Part shown: piece after piece, positions 1-9,208 of the stretch
Position numbering within the stretch: position 1 is the first letter of the stretch
Layout of the letters: every line of letters begins with the position of its first letter
Assembly: GCA_902479205.1 (NCBI GenBank)
Contig: CABSNX010000001.1
Coordinates: 1 to 47,704, forward strand
Length of the DNA stretch: 47,704 nt
Origin: an uncultured Collinsella sp.
GTDB lineage: Bacteria; Actinomycetota; Coriobacteriia; Coriobacteriales; Coriobacteriaceae
Direction: 5' to 3'
Program-made: the position numbers and the translations under genes
Notes under the pieces: model-generated
Seen by the model: the letters and a program-made list of their open reading frames with translations, nothing else
What the model was told of the DNA's origin: nothing
Database searches by the model: none

Positions 1-13
1 GTATAAGAGACAG
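1..13 (+). other. Tn5/Nextera adapter remnant
   Basis: The first 13 bases, GTATAAGAGACAG, are identical to the inner 13 bases of the Tn5 mosaic end used in Nextera libraries. They abut coding sequence that stays open in the same frame. This is most likely untrimmed sequencing adapter at a contig end, not genomic DNA. A natural Tn5 end is less likely, because only the partial end is present and it sits exactly at the edge. Confidence 0.85.
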
Positions 14-3000
14 CTACGAGATTGCATCGGCGGCGGGCCTAACGGGCGCCGGGCAGACCGAGAGCACACCTGCGGGTACGCTCGCCACTGATCTTGTCGA
101 GGGCAAGGAACTCGTCGAGCAGCAGAAGCAGGAGGAGACCGCCGAAGCCGAAGCAACCTGGAATGAGGATCTTGGGCTCTGGATGACCTCGAAGGGCGCT
201 ACGGGCGTAAAAGGCGAATACGATGATGGCTACGTGGCCGGCGAGCAGACTCCCGCGCAGTACTACTTCTCGATCGATAGCCTCACCAACGAAATTTCTA
301 TCGAGTATGGCGACGCGGGCATTACCACGTTGGAGGTGCCCTCGACCATCGACGGCAAAAATGTCGTGAGTCTTAAGGGCATGGGAAACGTTGCGCTCAC
401 ATCAATTACGTTTGCCCCCGATTCGCATATCCGCTCTGTGGGCGGTTTGGGCGGCAGCAGCATCAAGGAAATCGCACTGCCCGATTCGGTTGAGGAACTG
501 GGCTGGAATGCGTTTACCGGAAGCAAGACACTTCACACGGTGACCTGGCCCAACAACGCGGCCTTTACCACGATTCCCGAGCAGGCCTTTGAGGGCTGCG
601 AACAACTTGACGACAATGTGGTGGCAACGCTGCCGCCTTCGGTTAAGACTATCGACTATCGCGCCTTCGCCAATTGCGGCGTACCGCAGTTCTATGTCTC
701 GGACACAACGGTACTCACCTTTACGCAGATCAACGTGCCGGGCACGGTGGAGCGGATTGAGCGCTATGCCTTTGACGGGTGCTCGCATGTGTCGTCGGTG
801 ACGATTGGCGATGGTGTCAAATCTATCGGGGCGCTCGCGTTCGCCTCTCTTGATCCTGCGATTGCCGGCAAAGAGATTGTGCTACCCAAAAGCGTGGAAA
901 TGATAGAGTGGGGAGCTTTTGAGAACACGAGATACGGAAACGAGACGAACCATAATGCCGTTGCCCTGCGCGTGATGAACCCCGATCTTCAGTTTGGTGA
1001 GGCGGGCTATCCGGGCGACTATAATGAGCGTGTGACAATCGATGGCGTAACGTATGCGATTCCCTTTGGTGAAGGCCAGACCATCTATGCCTATGCGACC
1101 GATTCGGCTGGCAACCCCTCGATGGTCAAAAAGCTTGCCGATGCCGTGGCCGATCGCAAGGACTCCGTCGATTCCTCGAAGCCTGCCTACACGTTTGAGT
1201 GGATGGGCGAGGCGGCCCAGGTGACGGGCAAACTTCCCCAGAGCGCGACGGCTACACTCGTGCAGGCGGGGCAGTCCACGCCGCTGGCGGTTGGCGATGA
1301 CGGCAGCTTTACAGCGGACGCTCTCTCCAAGACAGCGGCCACCCTGCGCATTTCGCTCAGCGGTTACTATGACATGGTGCTGGTGCGTCCGGGCGACCAG
1401 ATGACGGGCACATGGAATATCGGAGAGATTAAGGCCGAGGACTTTACCAAGATTCCGGCCTCGCGCGCGATTGAGCTCAACGTGGGCTATCTTGAACCGG
1501 TCGCAGGCCAGGATAAGACCGAACGCATTGAGCTCGATAGTCTCGATAACATCGATCTGACGGTGAAGAGCGGCGGCAAGACGCTTAAGCCTGCCAAGGG
1601 TGACAAGGAAAACGACTTCCGTATCCAGGGCACAGCGCTCGTGGTGTCGCAGGCCATTGCCGACGCGGACCAGGATCTGGAGATAACGCTCGAGCCCAAA
1701 GACAGCCTCAAGCTGGGTGGGGCGACGGCGACGGTGAAGCCTTCGGCCGGCAAGGTCGATATCGACTTGAAGCCCTGGGGTACGGCGACGGTTACGACCA
1801 AGGGCGACTACCAGGGCGCCAACCGCGTGCTGGTGTTCCGTACGTCCGACGGCAAGCTAGTCGCCGACGGCGTCACCTATTTGATGGGTTACGAAGACGA
1901 TGGCGCCACGCCTATCATGAAGGCCGAGACGCCGCGCCTTAAGGCCGGTTCGTACACCATCGTCGCCTTTAACAAGACGAGCTATGACATCCAAGCGACG
2001 AGCTATTCCACGTTTAGCCGCCTAGGGCTGACCGTGGGTAAGCATATCGCGCAAAAGCAGGTGAAGATCGAGGACGGCAAACAGCTCGACGTGACGCTCG
2101 ACGTTCCCGCGTTTGACGTGGAGACGTATCGTGCCGAGCGCGGGCTGACGGCGGGCTCGGTTATCGCTGATTCGTCCGCGGTCGTTGGCGTGGAGACCGA
2201 GCTGCGCATTCATTACGAGCTCAAGGACAGCCAGGCTGCCAAGATTGAGATTCCGCTGGCCAAGGATGCCGTCGAGGATGTGTCCGCAGGCGCTCGCGAA
2301 GCCGGCGCCAGCTCCGATGCCATGTGGGCTGGCACAACTTGGGAGGGCGACAACCTCGTTCTCGATATGAAGAAGAGTGCGGGCGCCGATGTGTTTGTGC
2401 GCTTTAAGCCTAAGGCCGCGGGCACCTATGCCATCTCGCCGCTCATTACGCTGGGCGAGGTGACACTGCCGCTGGGAAGCACCACACTCGAGGTTAGCGG
2501 ATCGCGCGTCGAGGTCGACAACACCGACGTTCACAGCCTGCTGGGCAATGTGGCCTACGTTTATGCAGCGCCGGGAAAGAGCGTGCAGCTCACCGTGGGG
2601 ACGGGCTCGTCGGCTGCAAAGTACACCGGCAAGACCAATAAACTCGGCCGTGCCAAGATTGAATACGAACTGCCGCAGGATACGCTTGCCGCCGAGCGTG
2701 TGACGCTCGAAGCGCGCGTGGGCTCGACCGATGTCGCCGCCGCTGCTGCCGAGGTAACGGCTCGCAATTATGTGCGCTATGTTCCGGGTGCTTCGGTCTG
2801 GAACTTTGATGTGACGTATCGTGGCGGTACGCAAAACCTGGTCAAGGACGGCAAGGACACCGGCAAGAGTCTGTGGACCTTCCATCATCTGCCGCAAAAG
2901 AAGAACGCCTACTGGACGTTCGATATCACGCTCGAGGTGGGAAACGAAGAGGCCGCCGACACGCTCGACCTGTACGTGGACTGCGTGGATGGCAAGACGG

Positions 3001-6000
3001 TGACGATTCCTCTGACTCAAAAGTCGCGCGAGGGCACCCGTGTGCGCTATGTCGCGGAGTATGTGGACGAGGGTTACCTTAAGCTGCTCGACGAGTTTAA
3101 CAAGGCGAATGACTCGACCTATGTGAACTGCGGCAACTTTGAGCAAATCTTTATGCCGCAGACCTACCGCATCTCCAATGCCCAGCTTATGACCATGCTG
3201 AGTTTTGACGCCAAAGCTTCGGCCAAAAAGCATTCCGCCGCGGCCGAGGAGCGCCAGCGGGAGTTCTCGAATGCCGTGCAGCAGTGGCACGAGTTTATGA
3301 TGGATAACTCGTTTAATGATGTCGATGAGGCCTTTAACGACGCGATTGACCAGATGGTCGCCGATGCGTTTGCCGAGGAGGACGAGGACGGTAAAGAGGA
3401 CGAAGCCCAAGGTGGAGCTGCCCGTAAGGCTCGTCGCGCCCCTGCCGCCAGCGACGGCGAGGGTGATGGTGCTGGCAACGACGAGGCCGCGCAGTTTGCG
3501 GCTGAGCTCAAGGCCGCGGTCGGCGGGTCGTCGGCGCTGCTGACCCAGCAGGGCGACAGCTATGGCGTCAATGTGGACAAGATGATCTTTGAGGATGCTT
3601 ACGGCACCAGCGAGGATTGGTATCAGGAACTCGCGGCGGCCCAGGGCGCGAACGCTGCGGATGCGGCCGCCATCAAGGAGCTCGTCGACCATGCATCGCG
3701 AGCGGAGTTTATTGCCCAGCAGGCCGAGGATCTGGTGGGCCAGTCGATGGGTATCGGCCGGCTCAACCAATACGGAAGCTGGAATGACGCAACCGCCGCG
3801 GCGCTCAACAAATGTGCGGGCATTAAGGCCAGCGAGTATAACGGCCAGTCGACGAGCGGGTTTAACGATTTGGGCCAGGCGCTCGGCAGCTCACTGAGCT
3901 ACAAGGCGGCTGACGACGATACCGTCAAGGGCTTTAAGGTCGCCGCGCCCGATGGCGAGCAGACGGCCTATATCGAGTCGGAGTTTATCGAGAACTCCAA
4001 TAACAACAAGAACCAGGCGCTTCTGTTTAACTCGATCGCCATGCAGTGCGACATTCTGGACAACCTGTACGACAACTGGAATGTGGTCCATAGCCTCAAC
4101 AACTCCAAGGTGCGCGGATGGCTCATGGCCTGGAAGCGCAACGGCGACGTGAGCGCCCATATGAAGCTCATCCGCACGATTCGTTCGCTCAAGAGCTATA
4201 AGATCGAGTGCGAGATGTTCGGACAGGTCTTTAAGACCGATGCGTGGAAGGCGGCCGGCCAGGCGTTTCCCGCGGCGACCCAGGGCATCGGCATCTTTAC
4301 CGGCATTTACGGCGTGAACGATGCCAGCAAGAACTGGGAGAACGTGAACGTCCGTATGCAGAAGGTGAAGGGCGAGCGCGAGGGCTATGAGCTTCAGCAT
4401 ACGCGCTTGCTTGCCAAGCCCGAGAAGACCGAGGACGACTGGAAGTGCATTTACGCGCTGCGCGATGCCATGGAGAAGGCGCGTGCGTTTGAGGATCTGC
4501 TGTATCGCCAGCTCTGCCACGATAGCACCGATGTGGCGGTGGGCTCCATTATGACAATCGCCGGCGTGCTGACGGCCGGTTCGGCGGGTACCGTGGTGGG
4601 CGCTGCCTATGACGCGGCTTCGACCAGCGTAGGTTCGGAGCGCGCGATTAAGCTGACCAATGCCGAATGCGCCTACGATGTTGCCTGCGAGCAGGTGGAG
4701 CGCGCGTGCCAGAATCGTATTACGGTCAACTGGGGCGAGCTGACCGATGCCGAGGTCTACAAGGCCAACAAGGACGGCTTGATCTCGGACGAGAAGATGC
4801 AGTCGATTTTTGAGGCGCGTTATCGCAATGTGGCCGCCAAGGCTGCACCCGACCCTGCGGGCGTGGTGTACGAGGGCCTGCTGTCCAATACGGTTGAAGG
4901 CGCGACGGTTGAGCTGTGGAGCGCCGACGATGCGGCCGGTACCAATGCGGTGCGTTGGGATGCCGAGGAGTATGAACAGGACAATCCGCTTGCGACGGGT
5001 GCGGACGGTGCGTACAACTGGAATACGCCGACCGGCTGGTATCAGGTGCGCGTGACCAAGGACGGGTATGAGGAGGCGCGTTCGGCTTGGCTGCGCGTGC
5101 CGCCGATTCAGACTGAGGTGAACATTGGCTTGGTGTCGACGGCGGCACCCGAGGTGGCTTCGGCCCATGCCTATACCGATTGCATCGAGGTTGAGTTTGC
5201 GCAGTATATGGATGCGAGCGCCGATGCCCTGGTCGCATTGTGCGCGCAGGGCTTGGGCGACGTGACGTATACGTGGCTCGACAAGCAGGACGATCCCAAT
5301 GGCAAGCCGCTGTCGCGCGTGCTGCGTATTCGCTATGCCGATGCGCGTGAGGCGGGCTCGACGGTGGCGTTTGAGCTCGACGGTGCTCGCAACTACGCCG
5401 GCACGGCCATGGCGCGCTGGGCAAGTGGCGAGCTTGTCGTGGGCGTTCGCGCCGACAAGCTCAAGCTCAACGTGGAGCAGGCCGTGACCATGCTTGATGG
5501 CGGTGATTTTGGGCTGGTGGCGCACGTGACCGATAAGGCGGGCAAGCCGTTTGCGGGCGCCAAGGTTAGTGTCGGGCTGGAGTCCTCGGCTATCTGCTCT
5601 GTCGATGCCACCCAGGCCGTGACGGGCGAGGACGGCGCGGCGACGTTTGTACTGCATGGTGCTCTGCCCGGTTTGACGACGTTGACGGCGGCGGTGGACG
5701 GCACGGCGCTGTCCAAGCAGGTCGACGTTCGCGTGTCTGCCGAGGCAGTGCGACCGGCGCGACCGGTGGCGACGATTGGCGCGACGACGTTTGGTGCATG
5801 GTCGCCCAAGGAGAACTACATTACGGTGCCCAAGGGAACGAAGCTGGAGCTTTCGGCCGAGGATGGCACGACGATTTGGTACACCACCAACGACACCTGC
5901 CCCTGCCGTGATGAAGGCCGCGTAAAGTACACCGAGCCTATTGCGCTCGATAGCAACATGTATGTGCGCATTGCGGCACAGCGCCCTGGCATGTCATACA

Positions 6001-6350
6001 GTGAGTATTCCGAGCGTCTGAACATTACGATTACGGTGACCGATGAGGCGGCGCCCGATCCCGAGCCCGAGCCGACGCCCGAGCCGGACCCGGCGCCTGG
6101 CGACGGCGAGCAGGGCGGCGGTGCGGATGGCTCTGGCGGCAGCGGGGTACCTGCGGGCGGTTCGGCTTCGACGACGACCACGGTGACGACGAACAAGTCC
6201 AAGGGTAAGGGCAAGAACGGCAAGAAGTCCGGTGGCACGGAGCTTGCCGGCACGGGTGACTCCGCCGCGATGACAGTCGCTGCTCTGGGCATCGCCGGTG
6301 CAACCGTTGCCGCTGCCGGTGTCGCCTCAACCAAGCGCCGCAAGCGCTAG
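3..6350 (+). CDS. BspA-like leucine-rich-repeat surface protein, LAGTG wall-anchored (5' truncated)
   Basis: C-terminal ~2115 codons of a large exported protein; the frame is open to the left edge, so the true start and signal peptide lie outside (bases 3-13 are adapter-derived). Visible residues ~95-320 carry BspA/LRR_5-type repeats, for example IKEIALPDSVEELGWNAF and VERIERYAFDGCSHVSSVTI. Later come a charged helical segment, a carboxypeptidase-regulatory-like fold (EGATVELWS...GADGAYNW), a Big_1-like Ig domain (VTDKAGKPFAGAKVSV) and a chitobiase C-terminal-like module (TTIWYTTND...YTEPIAL). The C-terminus has a Pro/Glu then Gly/Ser linker, LAGTG at 6243-6257, a hydrophobic stretch and the basic tail KRRKR. 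That is a sortase signal of the LAxTG kind used by high-GC Gram-positives. Inferred role: cell-wall-linked adhesion or host interaction; the ligand is unknown. No clear T-rich terminator follows; the repeat array begins 36 bp after the stop codon. Confidence 0.85.
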   Translation: MRDSYEIASAAGLTGAGQTESTPAGTLATDLVEGKELVEQQKQEETAEAEATWNEDLGLWMTSKGATGVKGEYDDGYVAGEQTPAQYYFSIDSLTNEISIEYGDAGITTLEVPSTIDGKNVVSLKGMGNVALTSITFAPDSHIRSVGGLGGSSIKEIALPDSVEELGWNAFTGSKTLHTVTWPNNAAFTTIPEQAFEGCEQLDDNVVATLPPSVKTIDYRAFANCGVPQFYVSDTTVLTFTQINVPGTVERIERYAFDGCSHVSSVTIGDGVKSIGALAFASLDPAIAGKEIVLPKSVEMIEWGAFENTRYGNETNHNAVALRVMNPDLQFGEAGYPGDYNERVTIDGVTYAIPFGEGQTIYAYATDSAGNPSMVKKLADAVADRKDSVDSSKPAYTFEWMGEAAQVTGKLPQSATATLVQAGQSTPLAVGDDGSFTADALSKTAATLRISLSGYYDMVLVRPGDQMTGTWNIGEIKAEDFTKIPASRAIELNVGYLEPVAGQDKTERIELDSLDNIDLTVKSGGKTLKPAKGDKENDFRIQGTALVVSQAIADADQDLEITLEPKDSLKLGGATATVKPSAGKVDIDLKPWGTATVTTKGDYQGANRVLVFRTSDGKLVADGVTYLMGYEDDGATPIMKAETPRLKAGSYTIVAFNKTSYDIQATSYSTFSRLGLTVGKHIAQKQVKIEDGKQLDVTLDVPAFDVETYRAERGLTAGSVIADSSAVVGVETELRIHYELKDSQAAKIEIPLAKDAVEDVSAGAREAGASSDAMWAGTTWEGDNLVLDMKKSAGADVFVRFKPKAAGTYAISPLITLGEVTLPLGSTTLEVSGSRVEVDNTDVHSLLGNVAYVYAAPGKSVQLTVGTGSSAAKYTGKTNKLGRAKIEYELPQDTLAAERVTLEARVGSTDVAAAAAEVTARNYVRYVPGASVWNFDVTYRGGTQNLVKDGKDTGKSLWTFHHLPQKKNAYWTFDITLEVGNEEAADTLDLYVDCVDGKTVTIPLTQKSREGTRVRYVAEYVDEGYLKLLDEFNKANDSTYVNCGNFEQIFMPQTYRISNAQLMTMLSFDAKASAKKHSAAAEERQREFSNAVQQWHEFMMDNSFNDVDEAFNDAIDQMVADAFAEEDEDGKEDEAQGGAARKARRAPAASDGEGDGAGNDEAAQFAAELKAAVGGSSALLTQQGDSYGVNVDKMIFEDAYGTSEDWYQELAAAQGANAADAAAIKELVDHASRAEFIAQQAEDLVGQSMGIGRLNQYGSWNDATAAALNKCAGIKASEYNGQSTSGFNDLGQALGSSLSYKAADDDTVKGFKVAAPDGEQTAYIESEFIENSNNNKNQALLFNSIAMQCDILDNLYDNWNVVHSLNNSKVRGWLMAWKRNGDVSAHMKLIRTIRSLKSYKIECEMFGQVFKTDAWKAAGQAFPAATQGIGIFTGIYGVNDASKNWENVNVRMQKVKGEREGYELQHTRLLAKPEKTEDDWKCIYALRDAMEKARAFEDLLYRQLCHDSTDVAVGSIMTIAGVLTAGSAGTVVGAAYDAASTSVGSERAIKLTNAECAYDVACEQVERACQNRITVNWGELTDAEVYKANKDGLISDEKMQSIFEARYRNVAAKAAPDPAGVVYEGLLSNTVEGATVELWSADDAAGTNAVRWDAEEYEQDNPLATGADGAYNWNTPTGWYQVRVTKDGYEEARSAWLRVPPIQTEVNIGLVSTAAPEVASAHAYTDCIEVEFAQYMDASADALVALCAQGLGDVTYTWLDKQDDPNGKPLSRVLRIRYADAREAGSTVAFELDGARNYAGTAMARWASGELVVGVRADKLKLNVEQAVTMLDGGDFGLVAHVTDKAGKPFAGAKVSVGLESSAICSVDATQAVTGEDGAATFVLHGALPGLTTLTAAVDGTALSKQVDVRVSAEAVRPARPVATIGATTFGAWSPKENYITVPKGTKLELSAEDGTTIWYTTNDTCPCRDEGRVKYTEPIALDSNMYVRIAAQRPGMSYSEYSERLNITITVTDEAAPDPEPEPTPEPDPAPGDGEQGGGADGSGGSGVPAGGSASTTTTVTTNKSKGKGKNGKKSGGTELAGTGDSAAMTVAALGIAGATVAAAGVASTKRRKR

Positions 6351-6386
6351 GTTTTTGCGGCGGCGCCCATCCTCGGCTTTAGCAAA

Positions 6387-6604
6387 ATCTCAATCTGTAA
6401 CACCAGACTGCCCAAAACGGCTCTAGATGTTACAGATCGAGATGAACTGTTCAGCCGCCAACCTAACGTCTCGATCTGTAACACGTAGCGAGGAATTTGG
6501 CCTCTAACTGTTACAGATTGAGATGAACTGGCGGATGTTCGCACAATATCTTGATCTGTAACAGCTACGAGGCTCAACAGGGTCTAACTGTTACAGATTG
6601 AGAC
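6387..6604. repeat. Alternating inverted 16-bp repeat array, locus 1 (3 units)
   Basis: Three units of exactly 57 bp lie at 6387-6443, 6468-6524 and 6548-6604. Each starts with a 16-bp arm close to ATCTCGATCTGTAACA and ends with its reverse complement, close to TGTTACAGATTGAGAT, around a 25-bp centre. Units begin 81 and 80 bp apart, so arms of alternating orientation recur about every 40 bp. Centres differ but often end in TCTAAC or TCTAGA; the two inter-unit gaps both begin GAACTG. The array lies between convergent genes. The same family recurs at 23510-23888. In RNA each unit could form a 14-16-bp stem. Function unknown. Confidence 0.9.
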
Positions 6605-6637
6605 AAACGTCGGAATCGGTTCGCCGACCAGGCCCCA

Positions 6638-6674
6638 AACCACCACAAAGGTGCCTGTCCCCTTTGTGGTGGTT
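6638..6674 (-). repeat. REP-like hairpin with GGGGACAGG core
   Basis: A perfect 14-bp stem (AACCACCACAAAGG / CCTTTGTGGTGGTT) closes a 9-nt loop. Read on the minus strand the centre is AAGGGGACAGGCACCTTT. The same core, inside a different stem, is found near 9156, 9321 and 27662. This resembles REP elements mobilised by RAYT (Y1-type TnpA_REP) transposases. No such transposase is in the window. Confidence 0.65.
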
Positions 6675-6686
6675 GGGCGGTTGGCA

Positions 6687-6730
6687 TAGAAAAAGTCCCC
6701 GCCGGGCGTGTGCTCGACGGGGACTTTGCC
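6687..6730 (-). terminator. Intrinsic terminator of nfnAB
   Basis: A 10-bp GC-rich stem (AAAGTCCCCG, 6692-6701; CGGGGACTTT, 6718-6727) follows the nfnB stop codon on the minus strand and leads into a run of T on that strand (A-run at 6688-6694). It ends the nfnA-nfnB transcript and insulates it from the facing surface-protein gene. Confidence 0.85.
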
Positions 6731-6755
6731 GTTTGATGGCTAGCGCTGCGGATGA

Positions 6756-8165
6756 TTACTCGCCCAGCAGGCTCTTGGTGATGGAAGCGGCGGCCTTCTT
6801 GCCGGCGCCCATCGCCAGAATGACCGTTGCGGCACCGGTGACGATGTCGCCGCCGGCCCAGATACGGGGATCGGTGGTCTGGCCGGTCTCCTCGTCGGCA
6901 ACGATGTAGCCCCACTTGTTGAGCTCCATCTTGCCGCCGATCTTCTTTGCGAAGGGGTTGGCGTTGGTGCCGATAGCCGAGATCGCGACGTCGCAGGGGA
7001 TCTCCTCGATGGCGCCCTCGATGGGCACCGGACGACGGCGGCCGGACTCGTCAGGCTCGCCGAGCTCCATCTTCTGGACCTTGACGGCACACACGGAGCC
7101 GTCCTCGCCAGCGACAAACTCGAGCGGGGAGACGAGCGGCAGAACCTCGACGCCCTCGGCCTTAGCATGGTGCAGCTCGGCGCGACGGCAGGGCATCTCG
7201 TCCTCGGTACGGCGGTAAGCGATGATGGCGTGCTCGGCGCCCAGGCGCTTGGCGGTACGGACGGCGTCCATAGCCACGTTGCCGCCACCAAAGACGACGA
7301 CGTTCTTGCCGTGCTTGGTGGGGGTGTCGTACTCGGGGAACTTGTTAGCCTTCATCAGGTTCACGCGGGTGAGGTACTCGTTCGCGAAGAAGACGTTGGG
7401 TAGGTTCTCGCCGGGGACGTTGAGGAACTTGGGCAGGCCAGCGCCGGTCGCCACGTAGATGGCGTCGAAGCCCTGCTCGAACAGCTCCTCGGCCGTGGCC
7501 ATGTTGCCCACGACGGAGTTGTACTCAAACTTGACGCCCATGTCCTCCAGGCCGTCAATCTCGCGCTTGACGACTGCCTTGGGCAGACGGAACTCGGGGA
7601 TGCCGTAGACCAGCACACCGCCGCCGGTGAAGAAGGCCTCGAAGACGGTGACGTCAAAGCCGTTGCGGGCGAGCTCGCCAGCGCAGGTGATGCCGGACGG
7701 GCCGGAGCCGACGACGGCGACCTTCTTGCCGTTCTTGGGGGCCATCTTGGGCGTGGAGGCGAGCTCGGGGCGGTCACCCAGGAAGCGCTCGAGCTGGCCG
7801 ATGGCCACGGGCTCGGACTTCTTACCACGGATGCACTTACCCTCGCACTGGTTCTCCTGCGGGCAGACGCGGCCGCAGATGGCGGGAAGCATGGAGTCCT
7901 CGCGGATGGTATCGAGAGCGCCGCCGAAGTCCTTCTCGCGGATCTGCTCGATAAAGCGGGGGATGTTGATGTTGACGGGGCAGCCCTCAACACAGAACGG
8001 CTTCTTGCAGTTGAGGCAGCGCTCGGCCTCGGCCAGCGCCATCTCCTCGGTGAAGCCCTTGTCGACGGGGCGGAAGTCGCAGGCGCGCTCGGCAGCCGGC
8101 TCCTCGTTATCGGGGGTGCGGGGCGACTTCATATCGGCAACGAAACGACCGTTAACTAGTGGCAT
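6756..8165 (-). CDS. nfnB: NADH-dependent ferredoxin:NADP+ oxidoreductase, large (beta) subunit; GltD-like
   Basis: 469-residue flavoprotein of the GltD/NfnB family. The N-terminal Fe-S domain has two cysteine clusters (CLNCKKPFCVEGCP near residues 48-61; CGRVCPQENQCEGKC near 96-110). An FAD-binding Rossmann motif (VVGSGPSGITCAGELA) follows, then an NADP-binding motif (VVFGGGNVAMDAVRTAKR), and a GGD...GAATVILAMGAGKKAA C-terminus typical of the family. In NfnAB this subunit carries the bifurcating FAD, two 4Fe-4S clusters and the NADP(H) site, coupling NADH and reduced ferredoxin to NADPH formation in the cytoplasm. The start codon overlaps the end of nfnA by 10 bp, so the pair is translationally coupled. 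Family members are often annotated gltA/gltD. No glutamate synthase large subunit is adjacent, and the partner is NfnA-type, which favours Nfn. Confidence 0.9.
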   Translation of the reverse strand: MPLVNGRFVADMKSPRTPDNEEPAAERACDFRPVDKGFTEEMALAEAERCLNCKKPFCVEGCPVNINIPRFIEQIREKDFGGALDTIREDSMLPAICGRVCPQENQCEGKCIRGKKSEPVAIGQLERFLGDRPELASTPKMAPKNGKKVAVVGSGPSGITCAGELARNGFDVTVFEAFFTGGGVLVYGIPEFRLPKAVVKREIDGLEDMGVKFEYNSVVGNMATAEELFEQGFDAIYVATGAGLPKFLNVPGENLPNVFFANEYLTRVNLMKANKFPEYDTPTKHGKNVVVFGGGNVAMDAVRTAKRLGAEHAIIAYRRTEDEMPCRRAELHHAKAEGVEVLPLVSPLEFVAGEDGSVCAVKVQKMELGEPDESGRRRPVPIEGAIEEIPCDVAISAIGTNANPFAKKIGGKMELNKWGYIVADEETGQTTDPRIWAGGDIVTGAATVILAMGAGKKAAASITKSLLGE

Positions 8166-8995
8166 GCGCAGCTCTTTTCCTCATAGGCCTTGAGGGACTC
8201 GCCCTCTTCGGAACGGTAAGCGGCCTGGCGGGCACGAAGGTCATCCCAGTCGACCAGGGTGGCATCGAAGTCGGGGCCGTCGACGCAAGCGAACTTGGTC
8301 ACGCCGCCCACCTCGACGCGGCAGCAGCCGCACATGCCGGTGCCGTCAACCATGATGGGGTTGAGCGACGCGGTGATGGGGGTGTCGTACTTCTGGGCGG
8401 TGAGGGTCGAGAACTTCATCATCGGAACGGGGCCGACGCAGAAGACCTGGCTCACGGCCTTGTCCTGCAGCAGGCGCTCCAGCGGAGCGGTGACAACGCC
8501 CTGCTCGCCGTAGGAACCGTCGTCGGTAGTGATGTGGATGTGGTCCTCGTCGAGGAGCTCGCGGAACTGGTCCTCCATGAGCAGGAGGTCCTTGGTGCGG
8601 GCGCCCATGATGGCGTGGACCTCATGACCGGTCTCGACCAGGTGCTTGGCGACCGGGAAGGCAATTGCCAGACCGACGCCGCCGCCAATGACGGCGCAGG
8701 GGCCCTCGGCCATCTCGGTGGGAACGCCCAGCGGGCCCACGACGTCGCGCAGCGACTCGCCGGCCTCGTAGGTGGAAAGCATCTCGGTGGTCTTGCCGAT
8801 CACCATGAAGATGAACTCGACCCAGCCCTCGTCACCGTTCCAGCCGGCCAGGGTAAACGGGACACGCTCGCCCGTCTCATTGGCGCGAACCATGAGGAAC
8901 TGTCCAGCGTGCGCATGCTTGGCGATTGCGGGCGCCTCGATGCGGAACTTGAACACCTTCTCCGAGAACTGCGTCTTCTCCAGGATCTTATACAT
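8156..8995 (-). CDS. nfnA: NADH-dependent ferredoxin:NADP+ oxidoreductase, small (alpha) subunit
   Basis: 279 residues, the expected size for NfnA (also annotated sulfide dehydrogenase or ferredoxin-NADP reductase subunit). The N-terminal FAD-binding beta-barrel carries the RVPFTLAGW-type FAD motif. The nucleotide-binding half has GGVGLAIAFPVAKHL and VFCVGPVPMM. A C-terminal cysteine cluster (GMCGCCRVEVGG...FACVDGP) binds the 2Fe-2S centre, as in PyrK-like proteins. The protein ends KSCACH. It takes electrons from NADH and forms the heterodimer with the overlapping downstream nfnB. A GAGAGGGG ribosome-binding site precedes the ATG. In a fermentative gut actinobacterium this complex would balance NADH, NADPH and ferredoxin pools. 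Confidence 0.88.
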   Translation of the reverse strand: MYKILEKTQFSEKVFKFRIEAPAIAKHAHAGQFLMVRANETGERVPFTLAGWNGDEGWVEFIFMVIGKTTEMLSTYEAGESLRDVVGPLGVPTEMAEGPCAVIGGGVGLAIAFPVAKHLVETGHEVHAIMGARTKDLLLMEDQFRELLDEDHIHITTDDGSYGEQGVVTAPLERLLQDKAVSQVFCVGPVPMMKFSTLTAQKYDTPITASLNPIMVDGTGMCGCCRVEVGGVTKFACVDGPDFDATLVDWDDLRARQAAYRSEEGESLKAYEEKSCACH

Positions 8996-9100
8996 AGAAC
9001 CCCTCTCTTGTTAGGGCGACCGAACCGTGCCTCCACGGAAATGGACGGTAGCCCGAATAAAACCGTACGCGCACAGGCGTTGTGCAGACATACGGTGCAA

Positions 9101-9106
9101 ATTATA
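9101..9106 (-). promoter_or_regulatory. Candidate -10 of the nfnAB promoter
   Basis: Minus-strand TATAAT, a perfect -10 hexamer, lies about 105 bp upstream of the nfnA start. No good -35 is seen 16-18 bp upstream of it. The implied leader is ~95 nt. Confidence 0.4.
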
Positions 9107-9155
9107 CCCTCATGGACATGTCGCTTACGTGTATCTTTGACAGGCGGGAAAAGTG

Positions 9156-9190
9156 ACCTGCCAAAAAGGGACAGGTTTATTTTGGCAGGT
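9156..9190 (+). repeat. REP-like hairpin, copy with TTTGGCAGGT stem
   Basis: A 10-bp stem (ACCTGCCAAA / TTTGGCAGGT) encloses AAGGGACAGGTTTAT, the conserved core of the REP-like family in this window. A diverged copy in the opposite orientation lies at 9321-9353, with the pth terminator between them. The two form an inverted doublet, an arrangement like a BIME. Confidence 0.6.
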
Positions 9191-9208
9191 TTTATCAGGC
9201 AAAACGAC

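Noticed and set aside
6336..6362. Terminator overlapping the stop codon of the LRR surface protein
   Set aside because: An 8-bp stem (CGCCGCAA / TTGCGGCG) exists, but no T-run follows; likely chance in GC-rich coding DNA.
6756..8165. Glutamate synthase small subunit (GltD)
   Set aside because: Overlaps an NfnA-type subunit and no large GltB subunit is present, so NfnB fits better.
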